Assembly: GCF_014596525.1 (NCBI RefSeq)
Contig: NZ_MSJP01000096.1
Location: 1-64,000 of the forward strand
DNA from: Streptomyces sp. CBMA291
GTDB taxonomy: Bacteria > Actinomycetota > Actinomycetes > Streptomycetales > Streptomycetaceae
Direction of reading: 5' to 3'
Length of the DNA stretch: 64,000 bases
The first letter of the stretch is position 1, and each line of letters begins with the position of its first letter. Position numbers and translations under genes: made by a program. Positions 47,774 to 56,224 of the stretch are shown piece after piece. Under the pieces are notes generated by a model. That model was given only the letters and a program-made list of their open reading frames with translations, ran no database searches and was not told where the DNA came from.

Positions 47774-47870
47774 GGCCTTCCGACGCCCGGCCCACACCGC
47801 CGGTTCCCCTCTCCCCCGGTCTCCTGGTCCCCGGCGAGGCGCCCGGTTCCCCCTCGACGGGCGCGTCGGT

Positions 47871-48263
47871 TCAGCACAAGGGCCAGTCCCCCGCCTGGGC
47901 CAGGGGCGCCCAGGTGTAGCGGAGGCGTACGCCCTGCTCGCGGAGCCAGGAGGTCTCGCGGTGGCGCAGGTCGGGTGCGGATTCGGGGGCGATGGCGGTG
48001 GGCCAGCGGACGAGGACGTCGGCGACGGCGCCGGTCCGCGCGAGTTCCCTGACCCGCTGCCACCCGTGACGGCGGGCCGGGTCCGGCTCGCCGTACTCGT
48101 CGGTGACGACCTCGGCGATCGTCAGCCCGTGTTCCCGGGCGAAGGCCCTGCCCTCGTCGTGCGCGCGCCGGGCGGCCAGTCCGGGCACCAGTGTGCCCCG
48201 GTCGGCGCAGACGTACAGCACGGCCGGGACGTCCTGGTCCTGGGGGATCTGTGCACCGGTCAT
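47871..48263 (-). CDS. Stand-alone resolvase-fold protein without catalytic residues
   Basis: This encodes 130 residues from ATG 48263 (GAGGG upstream). The pattern follows the N-terminal domain of serine recombinases: AVLYVCADRG where YxRxS is expected, then REHGLTIAEVVTDEYGEPDP, ARRHGWQRVRELARTGAVAD and VLVRWPTAIAPE. The catalytic Arg and Ser positions are Cys and Asp, and no DNA-binding tail follows. It may have lost recombinase activity and been retained as a binding or regulatory domain. It is divergent from an XRE-TPR regulator gene. Confidence 0.7.
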   Translation of the reverse strand: MTGAQIPQDQDVPAVLYVCADRGTLVPGLAARRAHDEGRAFAREHGLTIAEVVTDEYGEPDPARRHGWQRVRELARTGAVADVLVRWPTAIAPESAPDLRHRETSWLREQGVRLRYTWAPLAQAGDWPLC

Positions 48264-48455
48264 CGTGGCCCTCGTCGCGGAGAGAAGACGGCGCCCCGCC
48301 GCGTTCCGCGGGGAGCGGAACACGGCGGGGCCGTACACACCAGGTAACCGCCTCCCGGCGGCTCCCGTGCATGACGAAGTCGTTCGGGCGCGCTTCCCCA
48401 CGACTGACGAATTGACCTGTTCTTTGCCTGCGGCGGACTGGCCTCACGCCCTACG

Positions 48456-49733
48456 GTGCCTGTCGTGGCGGAGAACAAGAACGAATCCCTGGCCGCCTGG
48501 ATGGCCGCGCACCAGATGTCGGTTCCCGAACTGGCGGGCGCGGTCAACGAGGCCATCGGCGCTTTCACGGGGCGGATGGGCGCGACATCGGAACGCACGG
48601 TCTTCCGGTGGTTGTCCGGGGAGAACCAGTGGCCGCAGGAGCGGCAGCGCCGGGGCCTGGAGAGCGTCACCGGACTGACCGTGACCACCCTGGGGTTCAC
48701 CCCTCGGGGGAAGACCTCGCTCATTCCGGAACAGCAGGAGGACTCCGGGGTGCTCCGGCGCAGGATCCTGGGTGCGGCCGTCGCCCTCCCCCTGTCGTCC
48801 TCGTCGTCCTCGGCCCGGCCTTCCCGGGTGGGGACCTGCGACGTGATCCGGCTGCGCGACGACGTCGAGCGCCTGGTCGCCCTCGACGCCGAGCACGGCG
48901 GGCACGGTCTGGAGCAGGCCGCCCTCGCCGGCGCCGCCGAGGCGCTCCGGCTACAGAAGGGCTCCGCCACCCTGCGCGTACGGCAGAGGCTGTACGCGCT
49001 CGCCGCCGACTACACCTCGACGGCGGCGTGGGCGCTGATCGATTCCGGGCGGCTCGACGGGGCCGACCACCGGCTGGACCGGGCCCTGGCCCTGGCGGGT
49101 CTGGCCCAGGACGCCGAGATAGTGCTGAAGGTGTGGAACCTGCGGGCGATGCTCGCCCGGCAGCGGCGCGACTACCCGGAGGCGATCGCGGCGGGGCGGG
49201 CCGCGCAGGCGGCGACGGCCGCCCGCCGTTCGCCGCTGCACGCCTCGCTCGCCCACGCGCGGACCGCCATCGGCCTCGCGCACGACGGGCAGTTCCGGGC
49301 CGCCGTACGGCATCTCGGGCGGGCCGAGGACGCTCTGGCGAAGGCCGATCCGGCCCGGCCCCGGTCCTCGTGGATCGCCTTCTACGGGCCCGCCGAGCTG
49401 CACTCCCTGACCGCGATCGTGCGGGACGTCGTGGGGCACCCCGCCCTCGCGGAGGCCGCCGCGCACCGGGCGCTGGCCGCGTTGCCCGCCGCCTACCGGC
49501 GCAACCGGGCGCACACCACACTGCGGCTCGCCCTCGCCCAGTTGCACCAGGGGGACGCCGAGCAGGCCTGCGTCACCAGCGGAAAGGTCTTCACCATCAT
49601 GGGAAGCACGCCCTTGCCCGGACGGATCCGGCTGCTTCTGGGCGACTTCCAGCGCGATCTGATCGCCCACGCCCCCGCCGCCCTCGCCGACGCGTGGACG
49701 GACCGTCACAGGAACGAATGGAGCAGATCATGA
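48456..49733 (+). CDS. XRE/TPR-type regulator (helix-turn-helix plus tetratricopeptide-like repeats)
   Basis: This encodes 425 residues if GTG 48456 is used (GTG 48465 is an alternative; no clear ribosome site). Residues about 10-80 form a helix-turn-helix-like region (AAWMAAHQMSVPELAGAVNE, TSERTVFRWLSGENQWPQER). A Ser-rich linker is followed by about 280 residues of alpha-helical repeats (ALAADYTSTAAWALIDSGRL, EIVLKVWNLRAMLARQRRDY, AAYRRNRAHTTLRLALAQLH). This is the layout common in Streptomyces regulators of development or secondary metabolism that sense a peptide or small molecule. Its stop overlaps the ATG of the GNAT gene, so both should be co-expressed. Confidence 0.82.
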   Translation: MPVVAENKNESLAAWMAAHQMSVPELAGAVNEAIGAFTGRMGATSERTVFRWLSGENQWPQERQRRGLESVTGLTVTTLGFTPRGKTSLIPEQQEDSGVLRRRILGAAVALPLSSSSSSARPSRVGTCDVIRLRDDVERLVALDAEHGGHGLEQAALAGAAEALRLQKGSATLRVRQRLYALAADYTSTAAWALIDSGRLDGADHRLDRALALAGLAQDAEIVLKVWNLRAMLARQRRDYPEAIAAGRAAQAATAARRSPLHASLAHARTAIGLAHDGQFRAAVRHLGRAEDALAKADPARPRSSWIAFYGPAELHSLTAIVRDVVGHPALAEAAAHRALAALPAAYRRNRAHTTLRLALAQLHQGDAEQACVTSGKVFTIMGSTPLPGRIRLLLGDFQRDLIAHAPAALADAWTDRHRNEWSRS

Positions 49734-50260
49734 CCGCCGTCACCCTCCGCCGCTTCGCCCACGGGGACCTGCCGTCCATCCGGCAGACCCTGCTGGACGT
49801 CCACGCGGACGCCTACGCCGAGGAGATGGGCGACGAGTTCGTCCAGCGCTTCCCCTGGTTCGTCGACCACTGGGGCGGCCATCCCCGCTTCTCCTGCGTC
49901 GTCGGCTACGACGGGGACGAGCCGGTCGGCTTCGCGTACGGCGCTCCCGCCACGGCGGGCCGGGAGTGGTGGCGCGAGCACCTCGCCGAGCCCCCGGCCG
50001 ACGACTCGACGTTCAGCGTCTCCGAACTGATGGTCCGCCACCGGTGGCGCAAGACCGGGACGGCCGAGCGGCTGCACGCCGCCCTTCTCGCCGACCGGCC
50101 CGAGGCTCTGGCCGTCCTCCTGGTCGACCCGGACCATCCCAAGGTCCAGTCCCTGTACGAGACGTGGGGCTACCGGAGGGTCGGCAGCCGTCGGCCGTTC
50201 GCCGACTCCCCCACCTTCGCCGTGATGCTCCGCGACATACGCGCCGCCGCCTCCGCCTGA
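49730..50260 (+). CDS. GNAT-family N-acetyltransferase
   Basis: This encodes 176 residues from ATG 49730, overlapping the regulator stop (ATGA). The GNAT fold is evident: VTLRRFAHGDLPSIRQTLLD at the start, CVVGYDGDEPVGFAYG, then SELMVRHRWRKTGTAERLHA, the acetyl-CoA-binding segment where R/Q-x-x-G-x-G/A is expected, and VQSLYETWGYRRVGSR near the end. Its substrate is unknown. Coupling to an XRE-TPR regulator suggests a small two-gene sensory unit. A strong hairpin follows. Confidence 0.85.
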   Translation: MTAVTLRRFAHGDLPSIRQTLLDVHADAYAEEMGDEFVQRFPWFVDHWGGHPRFSCVVGYDGDEPVGFAYGAPATAGREWWREHLAEPPADDSTFSVSELMVRHRWRKTGTAERLHAALLADRPEALAVLLVDPDHPKVQSLYETWGYRRVGSRRPFADSPTFAVMLRDIRAAASA

Positions 50261-50305
50261 CACCTGAGGGCCGTACGGCGCTTCACCGCACGACATCGGC
50301 CGCCT

Positions 50306-50336
50306 CGGCGGCCCGAGGGTTCCCTCCGGGCCGCCG
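50306..50336. terminator. Bidirectional terminator hairpin
   Basis: CGGCGGCCCGAGGG (50306-50319) pairs with CCCTCCGGGCCGCCG (50322-50336) with a single bulged base and a two-base turn. It lies between the convergent GNAT gene (ends 50260) and M23 peptidase gene (ends 50378). Confidence 0.75.
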
Positions 50337-50377
50337 GGGCGCGTGTCGTGCGCGGGTTCTTCTCCGGTGGGGCGGGG

Positions 50378-51901
50378 TCAGTCGAGGGCGGGGCCCGGGG
50401 TGGAGTTCAGCCAGTACCAGTCGGACCAACGGGAGAACCCTGTCTGCCACTTGTGGTAGACGCCCGCGCGGCTGGCGCCGAAGACCTCCATGCGGCCGTC
50501 GGCGTTGGCCGTGGCGGTGATCTCGGTGCCGCCGGTTCCGAAGGGTTCCCACGAGCCGTAGGGGGCGTTGACGCCGGTCTGCCAGAGGTGCTGGGCGGCG
50601 GCGCCGTTGACGGCGAAGACCTCGACGCGCCCGTCCGCCGTGGGGTGGCTGGTCACCTGGGAGTCGGCGGGGCCGCCGGTCGCCTCCCAGCCTGACCAAC
50701 TGGTGGGGTTCGTCTGATACTTGTGGAAGACACCGGCCGGGCCGGAGGCGAAGACTTCGAGACGCCCGTCCAGGTTGTGATCGACGGTCAGGTCACGGCC
50801 TCCGCCGCCGAAGTCCTCCCATGCCGACCAGCCGCCACCGGGAGACGTCTGGTACTGGTGCTGGAAGGTGCTTCCGTTCATGGCGAAGACTTCGAGACGC
50901 CCGTCCGGGGCCTTCTCCATCTCGACCACACCGCCGACCGGGCCTCCTCCGGTCGGTTCCCAGCCGGACCATCCGCCGTTGGGCGCGGTCTGATAGCGGT
51001 GGAAGACTCCGACCGGGCCGGAGGCGAACACTTCCAGGCGCCCGTCGCCGTTGGCGCCGACCGCGATGTCACGGCCCCCGCCACCGAAGTCCTCCCATCC
51101 CGACCAGGCTCCGGAGGGAGCCAGCTGATAGCGGTGTCGGAAGACGTCGCCGTCGAGGGCGAAGACTTCGAGCCGCCCGTCCGCGTTCGGGCCGACGGCC
51201 AGCTGCGCGCCGCCCGGCCCCCCGAGCGGCTCCCACTCCGACCAGGCCCCGTTCACCTCCGTCTGCCAGGCGTGATGCACCCCGTCGGCGCCCGCGGCGA
51301 AGACTTCCAGACGCCCGTCGGCCGATCTCGCCGACACCACCCGGCCGGACTCGGAAGGGTGGATGAGCGGAGCAGGAAGCGGGTCGCTGCCGGGGACGCA
51401 CGGCATGCTGACGCCCCGCGCCGCGAGGTACGGGATCGGGTCGGTGCGGACGCTCGCTCCCGCGTCGCCCCAGACCCTCAGATGCAGGTGCGGCCCGGAG
51501 GACTGGCCCTCGCTGCCCATCAGGGCGATCCGCTGACCGGCCGTCACATGGTCGCCGACGGCCACGTCACGCCGGTACATGTGCCCGTACTCGGTGAGGG
51601 TGTCGTCCCGGTGGAGGATCCGGATCCACTGCCCGTAGCCGGGCTCGGTGCCCGAGACGGTGACCTCGCCGTCGCCGACGGCGAAGATGGGGGTGCCGTA
51701 GTCGTTGGCGATGTCGATGCCGTTGTGCTGCTGGCTGTGCCCCTGGGAGACAGGGCCACCGGCCGGGCACGAGGCGGCGAATCCGGCCGCCTCGGCGACG
51801 GGCCGTGCGTCGGCGGGTGCCACCGTCACGAGGGACGGGGCGAGGACGGCGGCCAGCGCGAGGAGGGCGTACAGGGCGCGCCGGGGAAAGGTGGGCGACA
51901 C
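50378..51901 (-). CDS. Secreted M23 peptidase with seven-repeat beta-propeller
   Basis: This encodes 507 residues from GTG 51901, with AGGGGAG 6 bp upstream. A signal peptide (ALYALLALAAVLAPSLVTVA) is followed by an M23 domain (about 45-170) with all zinc ligands: QQHNGIDIAND (H-x3-D) and GPHLHLRVWG (HxH). Residues about 190-507 contain seven repeats of about 45 residues with the pattern DGRLEVFA...VFHRYQT...GWSGWE..GG. Seven copies fit a closed seven-bladed propeller of the PLL-like lectin type. It probably cleaves or binds peptidoglycan at the cell surface, with the propeller binding carbohydrate. The start is 14 bp downstream of the esterase stop, so both may be co-transcribed. Confidence 0.9.
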   Translation of the reverse strand: MSPTFPRRALYALLALAAVLAPSLVTVAPADARPVAEAAGFAASCPAGGPVSQGHSQQHNGIDIANDYGTPIFAVGDGEVTVSGTEPGYGQWIRILHRDDTLTEYGHMYRRDVAVGDHVTAGQRIALMGSEGQSSGPHLHLRVWGDAGASVRTDPIPYLAARGVSMPCVPGSDPLPAPLIHPSESGRVVSARSADGRLEVFAAGADGVHHAWQTEVNGAWSEWEPLGGPGGAQLAVGPNADGRLEVFALDGDVFRHRYQLAPSGAWSGWEDFGGGGRDIAVGANGDGRLEVFASGPVGVFHRYQTAPNGGWSGWEPTGGGPVGGVVEMEKAPDGRLEVFAMNGSTFQHQYQTSPGGGWSAWEDFGGGGRDLTVDHNLDGRLEVFASGPAGVFHKYQTNPTSWSGWEATGGPADSQVTSHPTADGRVEVFAVNGAAAQHLWQTGVNAPYGSWEPFGTGGTEITATANADGRMEVFGASRAGVYHKWQTGFSRWSDWYWLNSTPGPALD

Positions 51902-51915
51902 GGGCGACTCCCCTG

Positions 51916-52896
51916 TCAGGCCTTGCGGAGGCATTCGACGACGCCCCTGAGGTCCCGTTCCAGCAGGTCCCGGCGGACGAAGTGGCCGCCGGGCACCTCG
52001 TACGACTCGTGCCCGATGCCCACGCGGTCGAGGTTCGCCTTGAACTCGCGCTGGGTGTCGAGGACCACCGTCTCGTTGGCGTACCCCTGGATGTCCTCGG
52101 GGCTGGTGCCCGCGACCAGGAAGATCCGCTTGCCCCGGTAGCTTTCGAGGCGTTCGATCGGGTTGTCGGCGCTGACCCGTGCCTCGTTCCAGATCGGCAT
52201 CCCGTAGATGCTGCCGCCGCCCAGTTCCACGGCGGCCGAGGACAGATTGGCCCAGTGGGTGACCGCGCCGCCGAAGCCGCGCAGGCTGGCCGGGCCCGAG
52301 TGGGCGCTGACGGAGGCGAAGTGCCCGTAGTACTTGGCGGTGTACTTCAGCGCGCCGAAGCCGCCCATGGAGAAGCCGGAGACGGCCCGGCCGTCGTACT
52401 CGGCGTACGTACGGAAGTTGGCGTCGATCCACGGAACCAGTTGCGCCAGGTGGAACTGCTCCCAGTCGCGAGGTCCGACGCCCGAGCCGACGGGGTTGGA
52501 GTACCAGCCGGCGCGTCCGCCGTCGGGCATCACCACGATGAGGCGCTTCCCGGCGGTCAGGCCCCGGATGTCGTGGTGGGCGTCGAAGGTGATGAAGTCC
52601 TCCAGGCCGCCGTGGAGCAGATAGAGGACGGGGTACCGGCGGCCGCTCGTGTGATAGTCGTCCGGCAGCAGGACGTTGACCGCCGGGTTCCAGCCGATGG
52701 CGGCGGTCTGGAAGCGGTAGTACCACATACGGGGGTCGCCCTCGTTGTGCTCGGCGATGTGCAGTCCGAAGCCGTCGCCCGCGGCCGAGGCCGTGGGAGC
52801 GGCGGCGAGGACCCCTCCGGCGCCGAGGGTCAGGGCGGCGGTGAGCCCGCCCGCGGACTTGAGGACGTTCCTGCGGGAGGGGTGCTGGGTGGTCAA
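51916..52896 (-). CDS. Tat-exported esterase, antigen-85/EsterD-like family
   Basis: This encodes 326 residues from TTG 52896, placed by a perfect AGGAGG five bases upstream; the open frame continues far upstream but has no other good start. The signal peptide has a twin-arginine motif (SRRNVLK) and ends ASAAG. The mature protein is an esterase of the PF00756 type: FNVLLPDDYHTSGRRYPVLY-like segment (VNVLLPDDYH), LLHGGLEDFITFDAHHD, the nucleophile elbow VSGFSMGGFGALKY and the final GGHFVRRD. Catalytic Ser, Asp and His positions appear intact. It probably hydrolyses or transfers acyl groups outside the membrane. Confidence 0.88.
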   Translation of the reverse strand: MTTQHPSRRNVLKSAGGLTAALTLGAGGVLAAAPTASAAGDGFGLHIAEHNEGDPRMWYYRFQTAAIGWNPAVNVLLPDDYHTSGRRYPVLYLLHGGLEDFITFDAHHDIRGLTAGKRLIVVMPDGGRAGWYSNPVGSGVGPRDWEQFHLAQLVPWIDANFRTYAEYDGRAVSGFSMGGFGALKYTAKYYGHFASVSAHSGPASLRGFGGAVTHWANLSSAAVELGGGSIYGMPIWNEARVSADNPIERLESYRGKRIFLVAGTSPEDIQGYANETVVLDTQREFKANLDRVGIGHESYEVPGGHFVRRDLLERDLRGVVECLRKA

Positions 52897-53240
52897 CGTG
52901 ACCTCCTGATGAGGCAGACGGGGAGCCGAACCGGTCCTCGCGTGAGTGCGTGCCGGAAGGCGCGGACGCGGGGCGGCGCGGCACGGCCGGGGGCGGCGGG
53001 TGCCCGATGGGCCGCCGCTCGTCTTCGACGGGTGGGACGTCTGGCTTCCGCGAGTCTGGCACCTGTCAGGGGCATGACGGCGTTCGGATGCCAGAGAGCC
53101 ACCGATACGAGTGAAGGACGTCATTGACGTTGACGGCTACTTCACGCCACGCCGTTCCGGCACCGGAGAGAGGGGGCCCGCATGCCCCACGCCGAGCCGG
53201 GCACTCGCCGGGCGCCACGGCCCCATTCTGGGCGCGCCTC
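52897..53240. other. Intergenic region without supported gene
   Basis: About 340 bp upstream of the esterase. It includes the promoter region for that gene and leads into the alcohol dehydrogenase remnant. No gene or terminator-quality hairpin was recognised. Confidence 0.4.
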
Positions 53241-54056
53241 GGGGCCTGCTCGGGCCTGTGCCCGGCGGCCAGGCGGAGTTCCTGCGGGTCCCGTTCGGCG
53301 ACAGCCTGCCGATCACGGTCCCGGAGGGGCCGCCGGACGACCGGTTCGTCTATCCCTCCGACGTGCTGCCCACGGTGTGGCGGGCCGTCTCGTAGCGGAG
53401 ATCCCGGAGGGCGGCTCGGTGGCCGTCCTGGGGCTCGGTCCGATCGGCGACATGGCCGCCCGTATCGCCCTGCTGCGCGGAGCCCGCGAGGTCATCGGCG
53501 TCGATCCCGTGCCCGAGAGGCGTGCCCGGTCGGCGGCCCGCGGGGTGCACGCGCTGGATCTGTCCGAGGACGGCGCGCTGGTCGACCAGGTGCGGGACCT
53601 CACCGACGGGCGGGGGGCGGACGCGGTCATCGACGCGGTCGGCAGGGAGGCTCACGGCGCCCCGGTCGCCAAGGGGATGCACACCGTGGTCGCCGCGCTG
53701 CCGGACGCTCTCGCCCAACGGCTGATGCGGAGCTTCGGCGTGGACCGGCTCTCGGCCCTCCACCCCGCGATCGAACTCGTCCGCAGGGGCGGCACCGTGT
53801 CCCTCAGCGGTGTGTACGGAGGCGCGGCGGACCCCATGCCGCTCCTCACGATGTTCGACAAGCGGCTACGGCTCCGCACGGGTCAGGCGAACGTCCTGCG
53901 CTGGGTCGACGACCTGCGGCCCCTGCTCACCGACGCCGACCGCTGGGCGGGGACGACTTCGCCACTCACCGTCTGCCGTTGGCCGCCGCACCGGAGGCGT
54001 ACGAGATGTTCCAGGCGAAGCGCGACGGCGCCGTGAAGATCCTTTTCCGGCCGTAG
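53241..54056 (+). pseudogene. Zinc-dependent alcohol dehydrogenase pseudogene, N-terminus missing
   Basis: Three frames join to a medium-chain dehydrogenase similar to glutathione-independent formaldehyde dehydrogenases. The first gives GGQAEFLRVPFGDSLPITVP, then PEGPPDDRFVYPSDVLPTVW. After a shift near 53390 comes EGGSVAVLGLGPIGDMAARI (Rossmann motif), GADAVIDAVGREAHG and PAIELVRRGGTVSLSGVYGG. After another shift near 53945 comes HRLPLAAAPEAYEMFQAKRD, ending at ILFRP and a stop. The N-terminal zinc-binding half is missing. It is inactive. Confidence 0.72.
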
Positions 54057-54134
54057 GCGGACATGCCGGCCCTGGGCCCCGGGCTTCACTCCGTGGGCCT
54101 GGGGCTCAAGGGGGCGCGCCCGGGAGCCTCGGTG

Positions 54135-54988
54135 TCACGGCAGGGCGACGACGCGGACGGTGGCCAGAGTCGTGTCGGCGGCGTCGGGGACGTACATGCC
54201 TGCGGCGCCCCAGGTGCGCAGACAGGCGAGGACCGGTGCGGTGAGGCGTTCGCCGGGGAGGGCTGTGGGGATGCCGGGCGGGCAGGGGGTGAGCGTCTCG
54301 GCGGTCACCCGGCCCGCCGCCCGGTTCCAGGGGACGTCCTCGACGGGGCCGAAGTACGCGTCGCGGGGTGACATCGCCTGTTCGAGGCGCGGCTCCGCCG
54401 GGTCCGGCACCTCGACGGGGACGGACGGGAGGGGGAAGTCCCCGGCGCGGTCGGCCAACTCGATGAGGGCCGTGATCAGTGCGCGGGTGATGCCGGTGGT
54501 GCCAGTGGTGCCGGTGATGCCGGTGATGCCGGTGGTGTCGGTGGTGCCGGCATGGGTGAGCTGGGCGGCGATCCGCCGGTGGTCGGCGATGTGGGCGTTG
54601 AGCCGGTGGTGCTCCCGGATCCAGTCGGCGGCCTGGTAGCCGCTGATGCCGAGGGCGGTCCGGGTGGAACGGCGGCTGGGCGCCCCGGCCTCGTCGACGC
54701 TCAGCGGCACCCCGTGCTCGTGGCAGGCCTCCGCGATGCGCGTCAGATCCGTGCGGGTGCCGTACGGCGTGGGCAAGGTGACCAGGGCGTCTCTGGCCTC
54801 GGGGGGGGCGCGCCGGAGCGCGGCGGCCACGTCGGCGGCGCTCGGCGGGTGCGCGAGGTGCCTCCGGGGTCCCACGCGGGCTCCACCCACACGGGGCCGA
54901 TCCCCGCGAGCACCAGCCCGGCGACCACCGGCTTGCGGGCGTCCCGGCCCACGACCAGCTGTTCGTCGGGCCTGGTCACGGCGCGCAT
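54135..54988 (-). pseudogene. Orn/Lys/Arg decarboxylase pseudogene lacking the PLP-lysine region
   Basis: The minus strand begins MRAVTRPDEQLVVGRDARKP and VVAGLVLAGIGPVWVEPAWD. A one-base shift near 54862 leads to HPPSAADVAAALRRAP, RDALVTLPTPYGTRTDL and HEHGVPLSVDEA. It then jumps to ALGISGYQAADWIREHHRLN, skipping the segment that contains the SVHK pyridoxal-phosphate lysine. The rest matches the C-terminal domain (EQAMSPRDAYFGPVEDVPWN, AETLTPCPPGIPTALPGERL). A Thr-Thr-Gly-Ile repeat (54480-54550) is inserted in the C-terminal domain. It is inactive because the catalytic lysine region is deleted. Confidence 0.72.
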
Positions 54989-55122
54989 CGCGCCTCGCGG
55001 ACTTCACCGACAGGGAACTCCCGGCCCCGGCGGCCACGGCGGGCTCCGGTGTTTGCCCCGGCTCCCAGCGGGAACCCGCACGGCTGACCCTCTACTACCG
55101 ACCGGACAAGGGAGGAGAGGTC

Positions 55123-55278
55123 ATGATCATCCTTGGTGTGATCCTGCTGATCGTAGGCCTGCTCACCGGCCTGAACATCCTGTGGACGATCGGCATCGTC
55201 CTCGTGGTGATCGGACTCGTGCTCTGGGTCTTCGGCGCCGTGGGCCACGCCGTCGGCGGTCGCCGCCACTACTGGTAG
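55123..55278 (+). CDS. Small membrane protein, DUF6131 family
   Basis: This encodes 51 residues from ATG 55123, with a strong GGAGGAGAGG site just upstream. The sequence is almost entirely two membrane segments (IILGVILLIVGLLTGLNILW, then GIVLVVIGLVLWVFGAVGHA) and ends in GGRRHYW. This matches a small family widespread in Streptomyces, often annotated DUF6131. Function is unknown. It precedes the methyltransferase gene by 9 bp on the same strand. Confidence 0.85.
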   Translation: MIILGVILLIVGLLTGLNILWTIGIVLVVIGLVLWVFGAVGHAVGGRRHYW

Positions 55279-55287
55279 CGCCGCGCC

Positions 55288-56013
55288 GTGCGCAGCCCGC
55301 ACACCCGTCATGCGGCGGCGTCGGCGGTCCGATCCGCGGAGCCCCGGGCCGGGCGGTTCCCTTCGGTGGTGACCGTCCCCGGGGTCTACGCGCCCCAGGA
55401 CGACACCCGACTGCTCGCCGCCGCGCTCGCCCGCGAGGACATCCGGCCCGGCGCCGAGGCGCTGGACCTGTGCACCGGCAGCGGAGTCCTGGCCGTCACG
55501 GCGGCCCGCCGAGGGGCGCGGGTGACGGCGGTCGACGTCTCCCGCCGGGCGGTGTGGAACGCCCGGCTCAACGCGCTGCTCGCCCGTCGGCGCATCCGGG
55601 TGCGCCGGGGCGATCTGACGGAGTCGCTGCCGCCCGAGGAACGCTTCGACCTCGTCGTCAGCAACCCGCCGTACGTCCCCGCGCCTCCGGGTGTGACGCC
55701 CGTGCCCGGTCCCGGGCGCGCCTGGGACGCCGGGGCGACCGGGCGGGAGCTGCTCGACCGGATCTGCGAGGACGTCCCGGACCTCCTCAAGCCGGGCGGG
55801 CTGCTCCTGCTCGTGCACTCGGCCCTCTGCGGACCGGACGAGACCTTGTCCCGGCTCGCCGGGGCCGGTCTTCTCGCGCGGGTCGACGCACGGGCCCGGA
55901 TCCCCTTCGGCCCGGTGCTGCGCAGCCGCCTCGACCGGCTCCGCGCGTGCGGACTGCTCGACCCGTGGGACGAGAGCGAGGAACTGGTGATCATCCGTGC
56001 CTGGTGTCCCTGA
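55288..56013 (+). CDS. HemK/PrmC-like methyltransferase
   Basis: This encodes 241 residues if GTG 55288 is used; the conserved part begins at about residue 28 (VTVPGVYAPQDDTRLLAAAL), so a later start is possible. It has a SAM-binding motif ALDLCTGSGVLAVTAARRGA, acidic post-I residue AVDVSRRAVWNARLNA, and the catalytic NPPY motif (FDLVVSNPPYVPAPPG) of amide- or amino-methyltransferases. The architecture is that of small HemK2/MTQ2-like enzymes rather than PrmC with its N-terminal helical domain. It overlaps the CDGSH gene start by 17 bp and is probably part of that operon. Confidence 0.84.
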   Translation: MRSPHTRHAAASAVRSAEPRAGRFPSVVTVPGVYAPQDDTRLLAAALAREDIRPGAEALDLCTGSGVLAVTAARRGARVTAVDVSRRAVWNARLNALLARRRIRVRRGDLTESLPPEERFDLVVSNPPYVPAPPGVTPVPGPGRAWDAGATGRELLDRICEDVPDLLKPGGLLLLVHSALCGPDETLSRLAGAGLLARVDARARIPFGPVLRSRLDRLRACGLLDPWDESEELVIIRAWCP

Positions 56014-56224
56014 CCGCGCCCCGTGCCGCATCCGGGCGGTCCCCGGCGGTCCGCTGCTGATCGACGGACCGGTGGAGGTCGTCCTCGACGGGGGCGCCAC
56101 GGTCGTCTCCCGCCGTCCCGTGGTGGCGGTGTGCATCTGTGGCCGCAGCCGGATCCGTCCCTGGTGCGACACCAGCCACCGCCGGCGCCCCCGGGGCGCG
56201 GCCGGGAGCGGGGATCCGTCGTGA
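55997..56224 (+). CDS. CDGSH iron-sulfur domain protein
   Basis: This encodes 75 residues from GTG 55997, inside the end of the methyltransferase gene. The CDGSH signature is present as VCICGRSRIRPWCDTSH, giving three Cys and one His ligands for a labile [2Fe-2S] cluster; the usual DGSH is DTSH. An additional segment at the start (ADRAPCRIRAVPGGPLLIDG-like) matches the small soluble bacterial form. These proteins transfer electrons or clusters. Its stop overlaps the GTG of the diiron enzyme gene (GTGA), which suggests the two act together. Confidence 0.86.
   Translation: MPGVPDRAPCRIRAVPGGPLLIDGPVEVVLDGGATVVSRRPVVAVCICGRSRIRPWCDTSHRRRPRGAAGSGDPS

Noticed and set aside
54480..54550. Repeat array that could be mistaken for a CRISPR or microsatellite locus
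   Set aside because: It is a short GGTGNTGCC-type repeat in the reading frame of the decarboxylase pseudogene, without spacers.
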